Below the pieces are notes generated by a model. It was not told the DNA's origin. It did no database searches and saw nothing but the letters and a program-made list of their open reading frames with translations. Shown piece after piece: positions 37,413 to 46,448 of a stretch of DNA of 64,000 nucleotides. The stretch spans positions 41,409 through 105,408 of the forward strand of contig NZ_BCQR01000010.1 in the NCBI RefSeq assembly GCF_001552175.1. Direction: 5' to 3'. The DNA comes from Actinomadura kijaniata NBRC 14229. Its GTDB lineage: Bacteria; Actinomycetota; Actinomycetes; Streptosporangiales; Streptosporangiaceae. How positions within the stretch are numbered: position 1 is the first letter of the stretch; the number at the start of each line of letters is the position of its first letter. The position numbers and the translations under genes were made by a program.

Positions 37413-38501
37413 ATGGCACGTGCCGCGGTCCTGCATGCGGTCGGCGACACCGAACTCGACCTGCGCGACGACGTCACCGCCGTCGATCCGGGTCCCGACC
37501 AGGTCAAGGTGAAGATCAAGGCGACCGGGGTCTGCCATTCGGACCTGTCGACCATGTCCGGGGTCCTGCCCTCGGTGCCCCCGGCGGTGATCGGCCACGA
37601 GGGCGCCGGCGTGGTGGCGGAGGTCGGCGACCGCGTCCCCAACGTCCAGGTGGGCGACCACGTGGTCATCAACTGGACACCCGACTGCGGGACCTGCCCC
37701 GAGTGCCTGCGCGGCGAGCCGTACCTGTGCATGGGGTTCATCGGGGCGGCGTTCAGCGACCCGAGGTTCCGGATCGGCGGCGACACCCCGGCGTTCGGGA
37801 TGGCCGGGGTCGGCACGTGGGCCGAGGAGGTCACGCTGCCGTACCAGGGCGTCATCAAGGTCGCCGAGGACGTGCCGTTCGAGTACGCGGCGCTGCTGGG
37901 CTGCGGCATCCCGACCGGCGTCGGCGCGGCCGTCAACACCGCGAAGGTGCGGCCGGGCTCGAAGGTCGCGGTGGTCGGCGCGGGCGGCGTGGGCCTGTCG
38001 GTCATCCAGGGGGCCCGCATCGCCGGCGCGGCCACGATCCTGGCCGTCGACCCGAACGAGGCCAAGCACCCCCTCGCCAAGCAGTTCGGCGCCACCCACA
38101 CCGCGACGCTGGACGACCTGGAGGAGACCAAGGGGCTGCTCACCCTCGGCCAGGGCTTCGACCACGTCTTCGAGGTCGTCGGGAAGTCCGCGGCGATCAC
38201 CACCGCCTGGGGCATCACCCGGCGCGGCGGCGACGTGATCGTGGTGGGGGCGGGCGCGGCCGACGACAACTGGGAGATGAGCGCGTTCTCGCTGCTGTTC
38301 GAGGGCAAGAACGTCAAGGCCTCGCTGTACGGCGGCTGCGACCTCAAGCGGGACGTGCCGATGTTCGTGGACCTGTGGCGGGCCGGACGGCTGGACATCG
38401 ACGGCCTGATCAGCCGCCGGATCCGGTTCGAGGACCTCAACGACGCCGTGCGGGCCCTGCACCAGGGCGACGTGATCCGGCAGGTCGTGCTGTTCGACTG
38501 A
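37413..38501 (+). CDS. zinc-dependent alcohol dehydrogenase (MDR, class III-like)
   Basis: 362 residues from ATG 37413 (GTGGAGGCAGCC before it). Catalytic zinc ligands in TGVCHSDLS and IGHEGAGVV, structural-zinc cysteines in DCGTCPECLRGEPYLC, and the nucleotide motif VVGAGGVGLSVIQGA. It is similar to the Zn-ADH group used with mycothiol or NDMA-type cofactors in actinomycetes. In the KstR-type context, a role in oxidising the C26 alcohol made by CYP125 towards the aldehyde or acid is a reasonable inference. Confidence 0.9.
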   Translation: MARAAVLHAVGDTELDLRDDVTAVDPGPDQVKVKIKATGVCHSDLSTMSGVLPSVPPAVIGHEGAGVVAEVGDRVPNVQVGDHVVINWTPDCGTCPECLRGEPYLCMGFIGAAFSDPRFRIGGDTPAFGMAGVGTWAEEVTLPYQGVIKVAEDVPFEYAALLGCGIPTGVGAAVNTAKVRPGSKVAVVGAGGVGLSVIQGARIAGAATILAVDPNEAKHPLAKQFGATHTATLDDLEETKGLLTLGQGFDHVFEVVGKSAAITTAWGITRRGGDVIVVGAGAADDNWEMSAFSLLFEGKNVKASLYGGCDLKRDVPMFVDLWRAGRLDIDGLISRRIRFEDLNDAVRALHQGDVIRQVVLFD

Positions 38502-38666
38502 CGAGAAAAGCGCACGTCGGAACGGGTTCCGGGGCATGACCGGAACCCGTTTTCCGTGCGGTCGAGCTGAGATTCTCCGGACGGGGCGCACCAAATGATC
38601 GCCGCGCGTGTCATCCTTCTGCTGTCGAGACCCAGGTGAAGCCAGCGAAGCCAGCATGGAGGGTGG

Positions 38667-40616
38667 GTGGCACACACCGGCGAGGCGGGACGGCTCCCGC
38701 TGACGGCCCGCGCGATCGCCGCGGCGTTCGCGCTCTGCGCGCCGCTGGCCGTCGTCCCCGCGGCGGCGGCGGACACCACCGCCCCGGCGCGCCTGATCCG
38801 CGACGTCCAGGGCCGGGGCCACCTGTCCCCGGTGAACGGGCGGACGGTCGCGCGCGTCCCCGGCGTCGTCACCGCCGTCACCGGCAACGGCTTCTGGATG
38901 CAGGACCCGCGCCCCGACCGCGACGACGCCACCTCCGAGGGCGTCTTCGTCTTCACCCGCACCCGCCCGACCGCCGCGGTCGGCGACGCGGTCCGGGTGG
39001 ACGGCCGGGTCAGCGAGTTCCGGTCCGGCGGCCCCGCCTCGCCGCACCTCGGCCGCACCGAGATCGACGCCACGGCCACGCTGGTCGAGGCGCGCGGCGT
39101 CCCCGTCCCGCCGCCGGTCGTGCTCGGCCCCGCCGGGCGCCGCGCCCCGTCCGCCGTCGTGGACGCCGACCACGCCGGTCCCGGCCAGATCGACGTCGAG
39201 ACCAGGGGCCGGTTCGTCCCCGGGCGCGACGCCATCGACTTCTACGAGTCCCTGGAGGGGATGCGCGTCCGCGTCGAGGACGCCGTCGCGGTGGGACCGT
39301 CCCGGGCCGGCGAGGTCCCGGTGCTGCCCGCCGACGGCCGGGGCGCGGGCGAGCGCACCGGGCGCGGCGGCCTGCTGCTGCGCGCCGACGACCCCAACCC
39401 CGAGCGCGTCGTCCTCGACGACGCGCTGGCCCCGCTGCCCGCCATGAACGTCGGCGACCGGCTGCCCGGCGCCAACGACGGCGTGCTCGACTACGGCTAC
39501 GGCGCCTTCAAGCTGCTGCTCACCGCCACCCCGCGCCGCCGCGACGGCGGCCTGCCGCGCGAGACGACCCGCCCGCAGCGCGACGGGGAGCTGGCGGTGG
39601 CGACCGTCGACATGAACGGGCTGAGCCCCGACGCCCCCGCCGCCCGGTTCCGGGCGCTGGCCGCGGACGTCGTGGACGGCCTGCGCAACCCCGACCTGAT
39701 CGCCGTGACCGGCCTCCAGGACAACAGCGGCGCCGCCGACGACGGCACCGTCGCCGCCGACCAGACCGTCGCCGAGCTCGTCACCGCGATCAGCGCGGCG
39801 GGCGGCCCCGCCTACGACTGGCGGTCGGTCTCCCCGCGCGACAACGCCGACGGCGGCGTGCGCGGCGGCAACGTCCGGGCCGGGTTCCTGTTCCGCACCG
39901 ACCGGGGCCTGGGCTTCGTGGACCGCTCCGCCACCGGCGCGCCCGCCGACCCCACCGTGGGCGTGTCCGCCGGAACGGACCCCGCGCTGACGCCCGTCCG
40001 CGCCGTCCCCGGCCCGGCGGACGGCGGGGGCCCCGGGAAGGTCGCCCTGTCGTCGAGCCCCGGCCGGGTCGCGCCCGCCGACCCCGCCTGGAGCGCCGCC
40101 CGCAAGCCGGTCGCGGGCGAGGTGACCTGGCGGGGCCGCCGCATCGTCGTCATCGCCAACCACTGGTTCGCCAGCGGAGACGACCAGCCGCTGTTCGGCC
40201 GCCACCAGCCGCCGCTGCGGCCCAGCGAGTGGCGGCGCGACGCGCAGGCCCGCGTGGTCGCGGGGTTCGTGCGGTCGCTGCGCGCCGTGGACCGCGACGC
40301 CGACGTCATCGTCGCCGGGGACCTCAACGAGCGCGAGTTCGCCGCCCCGCTCCGGACCCTCACCGACGGCACCGGCCTGCGCGGGCTCCCGTCCCGGACG
40401 CCCGCGAAGGACCGCTACACCACCGTCGTCGACGGCAACTCCCAGATGTCGGAGCACATCCTGCTCAGCCCGTCGCTGGGCGAGCGCCGCCACGAGTACG
40501 AGATCGTGCACCGCAACGCCGAGTTCGCCGACCGCGCGGGCGACCACGACCCCACGATCGTGCGGATCGACCTGTCGCCGGAGAAGCCGCGCGAGAAGAC
40601 GGCGAAGAAGAGGTGA
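38667..40616 (+). CDS. secreted endonuclease/exonuclease/phosphatase-family protein
   Basis: 649 residues from GTG 38667. The signal peptide runs to about residue 34 (AIAAAFALCAPLAVVPAAAA). An OB-like N-terminal domain (about 40-200: GVVTAVTGNGFWMQDP, TRPTAAVGDAVRVDGRV) is followed by an EEP domain (about 300-640) with ATVDMNGLSPD, VIANHWFASG, VAGDLNERE and a final DHDPTIVRI, the ExoIII/DNase-I-like catalytic His-Asp pair. The expected early catalytic Glu is replaced (TGLQDN where TEIQEN is usual), so activity may be reduced. It resembles extracellular nucleases such as ExeM and is perhaps a nutrient or biofilm nuclease. Confidence 0.85.
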   Translation: MAHTGEAGRLPLTARAIAAAFALCAPLAVVPAAAADTTAPARLIRDVQGRGHLSPVNGRTVARVPGVVTAVTGNGFWMQDPRPDRDDATSEGVFVFTRTRPTAAVGDAVRVDGRVSEFRSGGPASPHLGRTEIDATATLVEARGVPVPPPVVLGPAGRRAPSAVVDADHAGPGQIDVETRGRFVPGRDAIDFYESLEGMRVRVEDAVAVGPSRAGEVPVLPADGRGAGERTGRGGLLLRADDPNPERVVLDDALAPLPAMNVGDRLPGANDGVLDYGYGAFKLLLTATPRRRDGGLPRETTRPQRDGELAVATVDMNGLSPDAPAARFRALAADVVDGLRNPDLIAVTGLQDNSGAADDGTVAADQTVAELVTAISAAGGPAYDWRSVSPRDNADGGVRGGNVRAGFLFRTDRGLGFVDRSATGAPADPTVGVSAGTDPALTPVRAVPGPADGGGPGKVALSSSPGRVAPADPAWSAARKPVAGEVTWRGRRIVVIANHWFASGDDQPLFGRHQPPLRPSEWRRDAQARVVAGFVRSLRAVDRDADVIVAGDLNEREFAAPLRTLTDGTGLRGLPSRTPAKDRYTTVVDGNSQMSEHILLSPSLGERRHEYEIVHRNAEFADRAGDHDPTIVRIDLSPEKPREKTAKKR

Positions 40617-40620
40617 GAAC

Positions 40621-40663
40621 CGCGATGGCCGGCGAGCGCTGCCCAGTGCCGCCGGCCATCGCG
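40621..40663 (+). terminator. hairpin terminator after the nuclease gene
   Basis: CGCGATGGCCGGC (40621-40633) and its exact complement (40651-40663) with a 17-nt loop, 5 bp after the stop codon. Confidence 0.8.
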
Positions 40664-41248
40664 CGATGTCTCATTATCGTGCCAACCGCCGGATTCGCTA
40701 CACCTATCCGACCGATCGGTCCGGGCCGCCCACGACGAGCCTGGTCGGAAGGGCCGCGGCGCGCGGCGACCCGCCGTCGATCCGCGCCTCCGGCGGCCCG
40801 ACCGGCCCCGGCTGAACCGCTCCCACGGCTGGCGGCCCGCGGTCGACCGCGGGCCGGTGGTGGCCGCCGGAGAGACGAACACCGCGATCCGGAGGGTCGG
40901 CCGGCAGCCGATCCGAGCCGCCGGAGGCGTCCAGCGGCCCGGTGACCGTGGCGGTCCCGCGGCGGCCCGGTGGGTGGCGGGTCATCCGCCTCGCGGCTCG
41001 TCGACCAGCGGCATGGGAAAGTCAGGGCCCTCGAACGGGCGCTCCCACGGCCCGGCGAGGACGGACGCGACCGGCTGGGGCCGGGTCCCGGTGCGGAGGA
41101 CGGTGTTCTCTCCGCTGGTCGTGCGGGGGTACACACCGCGGCGGGCCTCCGACAGACTCGGGGGGCCGGTCTCCCGTGAGAACGGCAGGGGTGCTTTCAT
41201 CGACGACGGTCTGCCCGCGCGTGCCGCCGGGCGTCTCAGGGAGGTCAT
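40664..41248. other. intergenic region without a confident gene
   Basis: About 585 bp between the nuclease terminator and galK. No family is recognised on either strand. One possible small gene on the minus strand (40982-41200, 72 codons, ATG start) has high third-position GC and ends EGPDFPMPLVDEPRGG but lacks a ribosome site. The galK promoter is presumably near 41130-41240. Confidence 0.4.
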
Positions 41249-42376
41249 GTGAACGAGGCGGTCGTGGCGTTCCGGGAGGCGTACGGGACGGAGCCGGAGG
41301 GGGTGTGGGCCGCTCCGGGACGGGTCAACCTGATCGGCGAGCACACCGACTACAACGACGGGTTCGTGCTGCCGTTCGCGCTGGAGCAGACGGTGACGGT
41401 GGCCGCCGCGCCCTGGGCGGGGGCGCCGGACGGGGCGCTGGAGGTCTCCTCGCTGCGCGCGCCCGGGGAGCGGATCGGCGTTCCGCCGGACGCGGAGCCG
41501 GGCTCGGTGCCGGGCTGGGCCGCCTACCCGGCGGGGATGCTGTGGGCGCTGCGGGACGCCGGGCACAAGGTCGGCGCGGCGCGGCTGGTGGTCGGCTCCG
41601 ACCTGCCCGACGGCGCGGGGCTGTCGTCGTCGGCGGCGCTGGAGTGCGCGACCGCGCTGGCGCTGACCGGGCTGGCCGGGATCGCGCTGCCGGGCGCGGA
41701 GCTGGCCCGGCTCGCCCAGCGCGCCGAGAACGTCTTCGTCGGCATGCCGTGCGGCATCCTCGACCAGAGCGCGTCGCTGCTGAGCACCGCCGGGCACCTG
41801 CTGCTGCTGGACACCCGCGACCTGGGGGTGCGGCAGGTGCCGTTCGCGGCCGACGGCCTGGAACTGCTGCTGGTCGACACCCGCGTCAAGCACAGCCTCG
41901 TGGACGGCGAGTACGCCGCGCGCCGCGCCTCCTGCGAGGAGGCCGCGCGGCGGCTCGGGGTGCGGGCGCTGCGGGACGCCGGCGACCTGTCGGCCCTCAC
42001 CGACCCGGTGCTGCTGCGCCGGGCCCGGCACGTGGTCGGCGAGAACGCCCGCGTCGAGCGGGTCGTCGCGCTGCTGGAGGAGGGCCGCGCCGCCGAGATC
42101 GGCCCGCTGCTGACCGCCTCGCACGTCTCGCTGCGCGACGACTTCGAGGTGAGCTGCCCCGAGCTGGACGCGGCCGTGGCGGCGGCGCTGGCGGCGGGCG
42201 CGCTGGGCGCGCGGATGACCGGCGGCGGCTTCGGCGGCTCGGTCATCGCGCTGGTCCCGGCGGACGCGGTCGCCGAGGTGGCCGCCGCGGTCGCGCTGGC
42301 GTTCGCCGAACGCGGCTGGGCCGAGCCGCACTGCCGCACCGTCACCCCGTCGGCGGGGGCGCGGCGGGTGCGGTGA
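41249..42376 (+). CDS. galK: galactokinase
   Basis: 375 residues. GHMP-kinase motifs: galactokinase signature GRVNLIGEHTDYNDGFVLP (about 24-42), the phosphate loop LPDGAGLSSSAALE, and motif 3 MTGGGFGGSVIAL. It phosphorylates galactose at C1 (Leloir pathway). GTG 41249 follows GGGAGGTCAT. No galT or galE gene lies beside it in this window, which is unusual, so it may serve salvage or be an orphan. Confidence 0.95.
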   Translation: MNEAVVAFREAYGTEPEGVWAAPGRVNLIGEHTDYNDGFVLPFALEQTVTVAAAPWAGAPDGALEVSSLRAPGERIGVPPDAEPGSVPGWAAYPAGMLWALRDAGHKVGAARLVVGSDLPDGAGLSSSAALECATALALTGLAGIALPGAELARLAQRAENVFVGMPCGILDQSASLLSTAGHLLLLDTRDLGVRQVPFAADGLELLLVDTRVKHSLVDGEYAARRASCEEAARRLGVRALRDAGDLSALTDPVLLRRARHVVGENARVERVVALLEEGRAAEIGPLLTASHVSLRDDFEVSCPELDAAVAAALAAGALGARMTGGGFGGSVIALVPADAVAEVAAAVALAFAERGWAEPHCRTVTPSAGARRVR

Positions 42377-42471
42377 CGCCCCTGGCCGCCGGTCCGCATC
42401 TGACGGCGGCGACAGGGGCACCTCGCGGTCCGGTGATAGACCGAGCGCCATCGCGGAGGTACGTTCCGCTC

Positions 42472-42552
42472 ATGACCAAAGGTGGATGCAGTTGCGGACA
42501 CGGCGGCGGTTGCTCTTGCCCGAAGGGCTGCTCCTGCGGGTGCAACGGGTGA
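42472..42552 (+). CDS. 26-residue Cys-rich peptide, metallothionein-like
   Basis: ATG 42472 to TGA gives a 26-residue peptide with seven Cys (positions 6, 8, 14, 16, 20, 22, 24), one His (10) and about nine Gly, arranged as CSCGH, CSCPKG, CSCGC. Such Cys-x-Cys spacing is typical of small metal-thiolate proteins. GGAGGT at 42455-42460 could serve as ribosome site, with an 11-nt spacer. It lies between galK and a convergent gene. No homologue is known to me; mycobacterial MymT is longer and differs. Coding is inferred from composition and ribosome site. Confidence 0.6.
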   Translation: MTKGGCSCGHGGGCSCPKGCSCGCNG

Positions 42553-42573
42553 CCCGACCCGCCCCGCCGTCCG

Positions 42574-43560
42574 TCAGGACGGCTCGGTGAACACCTCCGG
42601 ATAGACGAACAGGCCGGGCGAGCCGCCGGTGTGCCAGAACACGACGGTCTCGTCCGCGCCGATCTCCCCGGCACGGACCATGCCCACCAGCCCGGCGGCG
42701 GCCTTGCCCGAGTAGACCGGGTCCAGCAGCAGGCCCTCGGTGCGCGCGAACAGCCGGACGGCCTCGGTCATCGCGGCGGTCGGCAGCCCGTACCCGGCCC
42801 CGAACCAGTCGTCGCGCACCCGGTGGTCCCCGGTCGGCCGGGCCATGCCGACCAGGTCGGCGGTCTCCTCCACCAGCGCCTCCAGCGTCGCGGAGGTGAC
42901 GTCGGCGGGCTCGTACACGCAGATCGCCTCGACCCGCGCCGGCAGCCCGGCGTGGGCCAGCCCGACCACGAGCCCGGCGGAGGTCCCGGCGGTGCTGGTG
43001 GCCGCGACGACCCGGTCCACGCGGCCGGGGCCGCCCGGGGCCGCGAGCTGGCCGGCCAGCTCCAGGGCGGCGCCCACGTAGCCGAGGGCGCCGGTCGCGT
43101 TGGAGCCGCCCGGCGGGATGACGCAGGCGGGGCCGATCTCCTCCAGGGCCTTCACGGTCTCGTCGATGCCGTCGACGATCCGGACGTTCGCGCCGAGCAG
43201 GTGGTCGAGCAGGACGTTGCCGGAGGTCTCGTACAGGGCGTCGTCGCGGGGGACCGACCGTGACAGCAGCAGCTCGCAGCGCAGGCCGAGACGGGCGCAG
43301 GCGGCGGCGGTCTGCCGGGCGTGGTTGGACTGCACCGCCCCGAACGTGACGACCGTCCCGTGCCCCTCGGCGAGCGCCCGCCCGAGCAGGAACTCCAGCT
43401 TGCGGGTCTTGTTGCCGCCGATGGCCAGCCCCGTGCAGTCGTCCCGCTTGATCCAGATCTCGGGTCCGCCGAGCGCCGCCGAGAGCCGCTCGGCCCGTTC
43501 CAGCGGGGTGGGCCAGTGCCCGAGCACGGCCCGGGGAAAGCGCGCGAGAAGGTCGGTCAT
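42574..43560 (-). CDS. PLP-dependent 1-aminocyclopropane-1-carboxylate deaminase / D-cysteine desulfhydrase family
   Basis: 328 residues from ATG 43560. The PLP Lys is in IGGNKTRKLEFLLG, the nucleophile-type Ser in GAVQSNHARQTA, and the phosphate loop in TSTAGTSAGL. It is a fold-type II enzyme that deaminates ACC or removes sulfide from D-cysteine; the sequence alone does not decide. It sits beside the Cys-rich peptide gene, convergent, so a thiol-linked role is imaginable but unsupported. Preceded by GGGGGCC; an in-frame GTG at 43569 is an alternative start. Confidence 0.88.
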   Translation of the reverse strand: MTDLLARFPRAVLGHWPTPLERAERLSAALGGPEIWIKRDDCTGLAIGGNKTRKLEFLLGRALAEGHGTVVTFGAVQSNHARQTAAACARLGLRCELLLSRSVPRDDALYETSGNVLLDHLLGANVRIVDGIDETVKALEEIGPACVIPPGGSNATGALGYVGAALELAGQLAAPGGPGRVDRVVAATSTAGTSAGLVVGLAHAGLPARVEAICVYEPADVTSATLEALVEETADLVGMARPTGDHRVRDDWFGAGYGLPTAAMTEAVRLFARTEGLLLDPVYSGKAAAGLVGMVRAGEIGADETVVFWHTGGSPGLFVYPEVFTEPS

Positions 43561-43594
43561 GGCCCCCATTGTGCCCGCGTGGCCCGCCGCCGCC

Positions 43595-44137
43595 TCAGGC
43601 CGGGCGGTCCGTGACCTCGGCCGCGCCCCGGTGGACCAGGCTCCTGACCCGCACCGTCACGCCGTCCCACGCCGGGGCCCCGGTCACGGACGTGGACACC
43701 CCGGCCCCGCCCGCCTCGACCCGCGTCCCCGGCGGGACGACGATCCGCACCGTGGACCGGTGGGCCAGCACCCACACCGTGACGCGGGCGGGCAGGTCGG
43801 CGTCGCGCAGGTCCAGCAGGCAGCCGCCCTTGTGGGCCATGACGGCGAGGGTCTCCGGGCAGCGCCACCGCCCGGTGCGGCGGACCTCGCTCCGGTAGGC
43901 GACCTGGAGGCGTCCGGACACGCCCGGCTCCGGCGTCCAGACGGTGCGGCGCGCGGGCAGGTCGGCGGCGATGCGGTCCAGGTCGTCGTGGGTGCGGGCG
44001 GACAGCGCCCGCCCGATGCGCTCGTCCAGCTCGGGCTCGTCGAGGCGGCCTTCGGCGTAGGCCCGGTGCAGCCGTACCAGCAGCGCGTCCCGGTCGAGGT
44101 CGGAGGCGCGCGGGGCGGGGCGCTGGTCGACGCTCAT
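43595..44137 (-). CDS. DUF1707 domain protein
   Basis: 180 residues from ATG 44137, nine nt after AAGGAG (an in-frame ATG at 44143 is too close). The N-terminal DUF1707 motif is DLDRDALLVRLHRAYAEGRL, DEPELDERIGRALSARTHDD, DLDRIAADLP. The rest (about 80-180) is beta-rich, with VAYRSEVRRTGRW and VRIVVPPGTRVEAGGAGVS, like cell-wall-active antibiotic response (LiaF-type) C-terminal domains. No membrane helix is seen. It may respond to envelope stress; function unknown. Confidence 0.8.
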   Translation of the reverse strand: MSVDQRPAPRASDLDRDALLVRLHRAYAEGRLDEPELDERIGRALSARTHDDLDRIAADLPARRTVWTPEPGVSGRLQVAYRSEVRRTGRWRCPETLAVMAHKGGCLLDLRDADLPARVTVWVLAHRSTVRIVVPPGTRVEAGGAGVSTSVTGAPAWDGVTVRVRSLVHRGAAEVTDRPA

Positions 44138-44322
44138 CGGCATCCTCTCCTTCGGTCGCCCCTCCAGCTTCGACCCTTCCGTTACTGGAAGGTCAAGCGC
44201 GGCCCGCGCGGGATCCGGTTCGACGCGGCGTTCGAGGGCGTCCCCGGAGCGCCTGCGCGCCGCGCCCGGGATGATCCATTACTCTCGCGGCAACGGTGAT
44301 CTTCTGGGGGAGGAGGCCGCCG

Positions 44323-44907
44323 ATGCATGCCGTCGCAGGCCACGAGCACGGCCCGTACACGCTGTACGACCTGGACGCGCTGCCCGACGAGGGCGACCGG
44401 TACGAGCTGGCCGACGGCTGGCTGACCGAGCTGCCCGGCGACCTGTGGCACGACAACGCCGCCGAGCAGCTGCGCAGGATCCTCAAGGAGGCGGCCCGGC
44501 AGGCCGACGCCGACGTCCATGTGGCGGGCGCGCCGCAGCACGTCACGACCCCGGCCGGGATCCGGCGGCCCGACGTGTTCGTGGTGCCGCGCGACATGGC
44601 GCGGATGGCGCTGGAGCGCCGCACCCACACCTACTACGGCCCGGACCTGATGCTGGTCGCCGAGGTGGTGACGCCGCGCACCGACAACGAGCGCACCGAC
44701 CGCGTCCACAAGGTCGCCGAGTACGCCGCCCTCGGCATCCCGCACTACTGGATCGTCGACCTGGAGCCGCGCCCGCTGGTGACCATGCTGGAACTGGACG
44801 GCGCGGCCTACCGGACTGTCCGCCGCGCGAAGTCGGGCGAGCCGGTCGAGACGCCCGCGCCGTTCCCGATCGTCTTCGACCCGTCGCGGCTGTCGGAGAT
44901 GGAGTGA
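44323..44907 (+). CDS. Uma2-family putative restriction endonuclease
   Basis: 194 residues from ATG 44323 with GGGGGAGGAGGCCGCCG before it. PD-(D/E)xK fold of the Uma2 family: YELADGWLTELPG, RRPDVFVVP (Asp), MLVAEVVTPRTDNERTD (Glu) and HYWIVDLEPRPL. These proteins are very abundant in actinobacteria and their function is unproven. It is a stand-alone gene, 73 bp from the next gene. Confidence 0.88.
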   Translation: MHAVAGHEHGPYTLYDLDALPDEGDRYELADGWLTELPGDLWHDNAAEQLRRILKEAARQADADVHVAGAPQHVTTPAGIRRPDVFVVPRDMARMALERRTHTYYGPDLMLVAEVVTPRTDNERTDRVHKVAEYAALGIPHYWIVDLEPRPLVTMLELDGAAYRTVRRAKSGEPVETPAPFPIVFDPSRLSEME

Positions 44908-44980
44908 ATGGCCGGATCCTTGCGGACCTTGGCGATCAGGCCACTCGTCGCCCGGGTCGCGCGGCGGCACGCTGGGGGCC

Positions 44981-45907
44981 ATGACGACGATGCGAGCCAT
45001 CAGCCAGGACGTCCTCGGCGGACCCGAGGTCCTGAGGGAGATCGAACTGCCCCGCCCGGAACCGGGACCGGCCGAGGTCCTGGTCCGTGTCCACGCGGCC
45101 GGGGTGAACCCGACCGACTGGAAGCACCGCGCGACCGGCGGGCTGCTGGGCGAACCGCCGTTCGTGCTGGGCTGGGACGTGTCCGGCGTGGTGGAGGCGG
45201 TCGGTCTCGGCGTGACCCTCCACAAGCCGGGCGACGAGGTGTTCGGGATGCTGCCCTACCCCGGCGGGCACGGCGCGTACGCCGAGTACGTGACCGCCCC
45301 GTCGCGGTGCTTCGCGCCCAAGCCCGCGAACCTCGACCACGTGCGGGCCGCCGCGCTGCCGCTGGCGGCGCTGACGGCGTGGCAGACGCTGGTCGACACC
45401 GCGGACGTCCAGCCGGGCCAGCGCGTCCTGGTCCACGCCGCCGCCGGTGGCGTCGGCCATCTGGCGGTCCAGATCGCCAAGGCACGCGGCGCGTACGTGC
45501 TGGGCACCGCGCGCGCCGCCAAGCACGACTTCCTGCGCTCGCTCGGCGTGGACGAGCCGATCGACTACACGACGACCGACTTCGCCGAGACGGTGCGGGA
45601 CGTGGACGTCGTGGTGGAGGCGATCGGCGGCGACTACGGCCCGCGCTCCCTGCGGACGCTGCGCGAGGGCGGCGTGCTGGTGTCGCTGGCGCTCAGCAGG
45701 CTCGCCGACTTCGACCCCGGTGACGCGCGCGCCGAGACGCTCCTCGTCGAGGCCGACCACCACGCCCTCACCCGGATCGCGAAGCTGGCGGAGGAGGGAC
45801 GCCTGCGCGCCGAGATCGACACGGTCCTGCCCCTGGCGGAGGCGGCGAAGGCCCACGAGAGGGGCGAGTCCGACCGAAGCCGGGGAAAGATCGTCCTGAC
45901 CGCATAA
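44981..45907 (+). CDS. zinc-independent NADPH:quinone oxidoreductase-like protein
   Basis: 308-residue MDR-superfamily reductase. N-terminal catalytic domain with VHAAGVNPTDWKHRATGG, then the Rossmann motif VHAAAGGVGHLAVQIAKARG (AxxGGVG). The zinc ligands of alcohol dehydrogenases are absent. It reduces quinones or enones with NADPH; substrate unknown. ATG 44981. Its stop is only 13 bp before the structured repeat element at 45921, which may form its 3' UTR. Confidence 0.9.
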   Translation: MTTMRAISQDVLGGPEVLREIELPRPEPGPAEVLVRVHAAGVNPTDWKHRATGGLLGEPPFVLGWDVSGVVEAVGLGVTLHKPGDEVFGMLPYPGGHGAYAEYVTAPSRCFAPKPANLDHVRAAALPLAALTAWQTLVDTADVQPGQRVLVHAAAGGVGHLAVQIAKARGAYVLGTARAAKHDFLRSLGVDEPIDYTTTDFAETVRDVDVVVEAIGGDYGPRSLRTLREGGVLVSLALSRLADFDPGDARAETLLVEADHHALTRIAKLAEEGRLRAEIDTVLPLAEAAKAHERGESDRSRGKIVLTA

Positions 45908-45920
45908 CCCGGCCCCGCAC

Positions 45921-46053
45921 GCGAGCGCGTCCGGAGGCTGAGGCAGGGGGCTGAAGCCGAAGGCGAGACCCCCTGCGGAAGATCGCGAAGCGATGCAGCG
46001 CTCGCCCGCGTAGTGGTCAGTCCCGGAGCCCCCAGGGCGGAGGGACTGGGCCG
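45921..46053 (+). repeat. structured dispersed element, copy 1 (133 nt)
   Basis: Domain 1 (45921-46005) is closed by GCGAGCGC and GCGCTCGC (45998-46005). It holds hairpin GCAGGGGG (45943-45950) with CCCCCTGC (45969-45976), and ATCGC-GAA-GCGAT (45982-45994). Domain 2 is CAGTCCC (46018-46024) with GGGACTG (46042-46048). The same stems occur at 61200-61332 on the other strand, with paired base changes. Function unknown. Confidence 0.8.
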
Positions 46054-46142
46054 TGGAGCCGTTGAGCACTGAGATGCAGCGCTCGCCCGCGTAGTGGTCA
46101 GTCCCGGAGCCCCCAGGGCGGAGGGACTGGGCCGTGGAGCCG
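45992..46142 (+). repeat. 70-bp perfect tandem direct repeat (two units, period 81)
   Basis: Units 45992-46061 and 46073-46142 are identical over 70 nt, separated by 11 nt. Each unit contains the 3' strand of domain 1 and all of domain 2 of the structured element. The rest of the gap, 46143-46448, shows nothing I can recognise. Confidence 0.9.
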
Positions 46143-46448
46143 ATGAACACAGCCGAGAATCCGCCTACGACGCGACGGCCGACCCGTTTTCCGGTGAGGA
46201 GGAAGGGTCGGCCGTCACGCCGCCGTATGCCCGGTGGCGGGCGCGCGATCCCCCGATGCGCCACCCGCCCGTTCCAGGCCGCCCGGTCCGCGGTCGGCGC
46301 GGATCCCCGTGGAGGCATCCCCGCGACACCTCCGTCACCGCGCCCGTGAGCCCACCCGTGGGCACGCCGGACCGGGCGACAGGAACTCTGCCGTACGCCG
46401 ATCAGCATCCGATCAACAATCGATCAACGCGCCGGTAGGCTCGCTCCC

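Noticed and set aside
37215..40547. 1110-codon minus-strand open frame
   Set aside because: Antisense to ferredoxin, alcohol dehydrogenase and the nuclease gene, which all have firm family motifs.
40704..40985. 93-codon minus-strand frame before galK
   Set aside because: Gly/Pro/Arg-rich shadow-like composition with no domain, no ribosome site and no conserved pattern.
45992..46142. CRISPR-like repeat
   Set aside because: Only two 70-bp units with an 11-bp gap; repeat and spacer sizes do not fit CRISPR, and no cas genes are near.
46143..46448. Small open frames on both strands before the cupin gene
   Set aside because: Pro/Arg-rich, without ribosome sites or recognisable domains; treated as non-coding.
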